NCBI GenBank assembly: GCA_030710605.1
Contig: CP092876.1
Span: forward strand, 67,828,115-67,892,114
Length of the DNA: 64,000 nt
From: Cordylochernes scorpioides
Taxonomy: Eukaryota; Arthropoda; Arachnida; Pseudoscorpiones; Chernetidae
Reading direction: 5' to 3'
Positions 61,763 to 64,000 of this stretch are shown here, in pieces. A program made the position numbers and the translations under genes. The first letter of the stretch is position 1; each line of letters begins with the position of its first letter. The notes beneath the pieces were generated by a model. The model was not told the origin of the DNA. It made no database searches and was given only the letters and a program-made list of their open reading frames with translations.

Positions 61763-63595
61763 TTATTGAAAGAAATTATAGAAAGTTGATTTAATAAATG
61801 GATACTTCCATTTATTTTTTTTTAAGTATTTTATAATTGATATACTGTTGAAATATTTTACTTGTCTGATACTAAATTTGTTTTTAATAAATTCCATGTT
61901 TAAATTATTAACATCTTCTATGAAATTTTCTAATATATTATTTATTCTATAAAATCTTAGAAACTGACCAAAATATATACCTTTACAGCAATTTAATGAA
62001 ATATTAGAATTCATATTACAGTATTTTATAATATTGAAATTATAATTACTTTTTTTATTATAAATTTTAATAGCATTATTTGTAAGGTCTATATTTAGGT
62101 CTAAAAAGTTAACTTTTTTGTTTCTATAAATTTTTTCATTGTTTTTAAGTTTCAAGTATTTAGGATAAATTTTAGGTATTAAATTTTTGAACTGTGGATT
62201 ATTAAATATTATAATGTCATCTACATAACGGAACATTTGCCAGTTAACATTATTTTGTAGAAAGTATTCTCTTTCGTACCAGAATAATATTAAGTTTGCT
62301 AATAACGGACTAGAAGACGTTCCCATGGGAACTCCTTCTGATTGAATATATATTTTATTTTTAAATTCTATATAGTTAAAATTTAAAAATGTTTCCAGTA
62401 GAGTTTTTGCTGTTTTAAGATCTAATTTAATTGTTTTATATCTGTTATGAATAATTTTAATGTGGAAAGTTTTGTCATTAATGATTTCGTTAAATAAATT
62501 GGTTATTTTATTATTTAGATCTCTTAAATTTATTTTAGAATATAGGTCCTCAAAGTCAAATGTGTGTACTGTTTCCATGTTTGTCCAATTGTTCATTAAA
62601 TAGTTAATGATTTTTTTATTTGAGTCGATAAATTTATAATTATATTTATTAGTTAATTTATTTATAATAAATTGTAGTGTTGAAGCTAATTGTATATCAA
62701 TGTTTTTTATAACTGAATTTATACCAGATGTGATTGTTCTGAAAGAAATAGGTTTTTTGTGTAGTTTAGGAATTATATAGAACTTTGGTATGTTTGGATT
62801 TTTGTAGTGATTATAAATTTTTAGTGAATTTTCAACATTTTTGATGTCTTTTTTGATTTTTGTGGCTGTAGTTCTAGCAAAAGTGTATTTATGATTATTA
62901 TCAATTTCCTTTTTTAGTATATCGTGGTATAGATTTTTACAAATTATAGATAAGTTATTGGAACATTTATCTATAGGAGTGATAATAAAGTCCTTCTGTA
63001 AATTAATTATATTTTCTTTAAAAGAAGGAATATCTGAATTAGGTTTTGTGTATTTAAGTGTATTATTATAATAATTTATAACCTCCTTTTTAATATTATG
63101 TTTCCATTCCAGAAAAGTAAATTCTGGAATACTGTATTTTATACTAGTTTTATTTATGAAAATATCTATATCTTTTAATATAGATTTAATTGTATTATTA
63201 TAATTGTGTTTAATTTGAGGTATATATTTATACCCTTTATTTAAAATATCCTGATATTCTGGATTTAAAAAAGAAAAATTGCTAGTTAATATATGACCTG
63301 AAAACTTATATTTATCAATATAGTTGTTGCAATTACATTTAATTTTTTTATAATTTGCCAAATTATTAATAAATTGGTTATAATTGCAAACTAAATTACC
63401 TATATTTTTGTTGTATCTCCAGATTGTTTTGAAATTTAAATTTTTTATAGGGAAAAGATTATTAATGTTTTGGTTATTAAAAATATCATTAAACTTAATA
63501 TGATTAAATAAATTGTTATTAAATTTAATGATAATATTAATGTTATTAGTAGATTGTTTAATTTTTTCTGTATTTAAAGATGTCGTGTGTGATAT
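61763..63595 (-). CDS. Penelope-like reverse transcriptase, probably Naiad-type
   Basis: On the minus strand the frame is open from 63595 to the stop at 61763-61765 (about 610 codons); no ATG is obvious near the start and it should continue from the upstream frame. Asn/Lys/Ile-rich. RT motifs: PKLHKKPISFRTITSGIN (fingers), TFDFEDLYSKI (motif A), GVPMGTSSSPLLANLILF (motif B), FRYVDDIIIF (motif C) and LKNNEKIYRNKKVNFLDLNI (motif D/E region). The protein ends about 150 residues after YVDD with no C-terminal GIY-YIG, unlike the canonical PLEs elsewhere in this window. AT-rich codon use contrasts with those copies. Confidence 0.7.
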   Translation of the reverse strand: MSHTTSLNTEKIKQSTNNINIIIKFNNNLFNHIKFNDIFNNQNINNLFPIKNLNFKTIWRYNKNIGNLVCNYNQFINNLANYKKIKCNCNNYIDKYKFSGHILTSNFSFLNPEYQDILNKGYKYIPQIKHNYNNTIKSILKDIDIFINKTSIKYSIPEFTFLEWKHNIKKEVINYYNNTLKYTKPNSDIPSFKENIINLQKDFIITPIDKCSNNLSIICKNLYHDILKKEIDNNHKYTFARTTATKIKKDIKNVENSLKIYNHYKNPNIPKFYIIPKLHKKPISFRTITSGINSVIKNIDIQLASTLQFIINKLTNKYNYKFIDSNKKIINYLMNNWTNMETVHTFDFEDLYSKINLRDLNNKITNLFNEIINDKTFHIKIIHNRYKTIKLDLKTAKTLLETFLNFNYIEFKNKIYIQSEGVPMGTSSSPLLANLILFWYEREYFLQNNVNWQMFRYVDDIIIFNNPQFKNLIPKIYPKYLKLKNNEKIYRNKKVNFLDLNIDLTNNAIKIYNKKSNYNFNIIKYCNMNSNISLNCCKGIYFGQFLRFYRINNILENFIEDVNNLNMEFIKNKFSIRQVKYFNSISIIKYLKKNKWKYPFIKSTFYNFFQ

Positions 63596-64000
63596 CTATT
63601 AATCTATTAGTTAGATTATGAATTTTAATATATTCTATAAGTTTGATAAATTTATTATTATTTAGTTTAAATAATGTTTTAATAAATTTATCGACGAAGT
63701 TGTTAGTGTACATTTGTTTTGGGTCCAGTAATTCTTCAAATTCAATGTAACCTAATTTATTGGTAGTTTTACCTCTAGTTTTATTAGGTTTAGTTTTGAA
63801 TTCATTTTTTTTGTATTTGCAGCTGATTTCATAAGTTGAAATTTCTTCTGTTTGTGGTTTGTATGTGTAGTTTAATTCGTCATTAAGTCCATAAGGGAAT
63901 AATGTGTTGTGTTTATAAATGTAGTTGTTTTCTAATAATAGTCGTTGTTTTTTGTTTTGACATATGTCTAGTATTTCTATCTTAAAGTTGTTAAAAGTAT
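63562..64000 (-). CDS. N-terminal GIY-YIG-like segment of the PLE, partial
   Basis: A minus-strand frame is open from the window edge to a TAA at about 63562-63564. It encodes FKIEILDICQNKKQRLLLEN, then NYIYKHNTLFPYGLNDELNY, and a Lys-rich linker. The E..YI...TL.P.GLN pattern is the C-terminal part of GIY-YIG domains found N-terminal in some PLE-related proteins. It overlaps the RT frame (+1 shift near CATCTTTAAATACAG), so a single indel or a programmed shift separates them. The GIY-YIG start is outside the window. Confidence 0.55.

Noticed and set aside
63540-63600. Programmed -1 frameshift at TTTAAAT in the PLE
   Set aside because: The heptamer is in the phase of the downstream frame and the needed shift is +1; an indel is simpler.
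1-64000. tRNA, rRNA or snRNA genes
   Set aside because: I looked for conserved tRNA boxes and rRNA segments and recognised none; a covariance-model scan would be decisive.

Overview
This is a repeat-dense stretch of an animal nuclear genome, most likely an arthropod; a crustacean is only a guess. Support comes from AT-rich non-coding DNA, spliced-looking exons, and a typical metazoan transposon set: maT and mariner transposons, Jockey and Tx1-like LINEs, BEL/Pao and other LTR elements, and Penelope-like elements (PLEs). I see no rRNA, tRNA, CRISPR array or bacterial operon. Two runs of exactly 100 N (23352-23451 and 61650-61749) are scaffold gaps, and the first sits inside a scrambled copy of a LINE.

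Layout. 1-3049: a 350-bp tandem repeat carrying a canonical type I hammerhead ribozyme, then a palindromic dimer of a PLE 3' end with its GIY-YIG endonuclease. 3232-8043: a duplicated single-copy-like module, a maT (DD37D) transposon, LINE debris and a second palindromic PLE. 9603-11783: the best intact gene, three C2H2 fingers followed by nine perfect-length 31-residue repeats; a decayed paralogue lies at 30940-32770. 12530-16310: a Jockey LINE on the minus strand. 16769-25845: two Tx1-like LINEs inserted in the (CA)n tails of a short interspersed repeat. 26409-30552: a non-autonomous LTR element holding a DNA transposon with long inverted repeats and an unassigned transposase-like protein. 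30594-36010: a perfect 137-bp-arm palindrome, the gene paralogue, and the second copy of the duplicated module split by a mariner.

36711-42110 is the most unusual part. A second hammerhead unit is followed by three head-to-tail units of about 1.54 kb, each encoding only a three-knuckle gag-like LINE ORF1 protein with no reverse transcriptase and sharing one junction sequence and a 3' hairpin. 43900-50300 contains candidate host exons split by a 2.5-kb intronic minisatellite of 43-bp units. 52943-57385 is a BEL/Pao element whose 5' LTR is shared with a truncated neighbour. 58300-61122 holds LINE, gag and transposase relics and a MITE. 61763-64000 is an AT-rich PLE with a GIY-YIG-like segment upstream of the RT, the order reported for the Naiad group.

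Ribozyme-like RNA recurs: three intact-looking type I hammerheads, several degenerate hammerhead-like motifs at PLE 3' ends, and a separate dispersed family with hammerhead core boxes in permuted order and a compensated stem. Most genes here are element genes. PLE RT is a plausible mobiliser of the hammerhead repeats and LINE RTs of the gag-only units, but this is inference.
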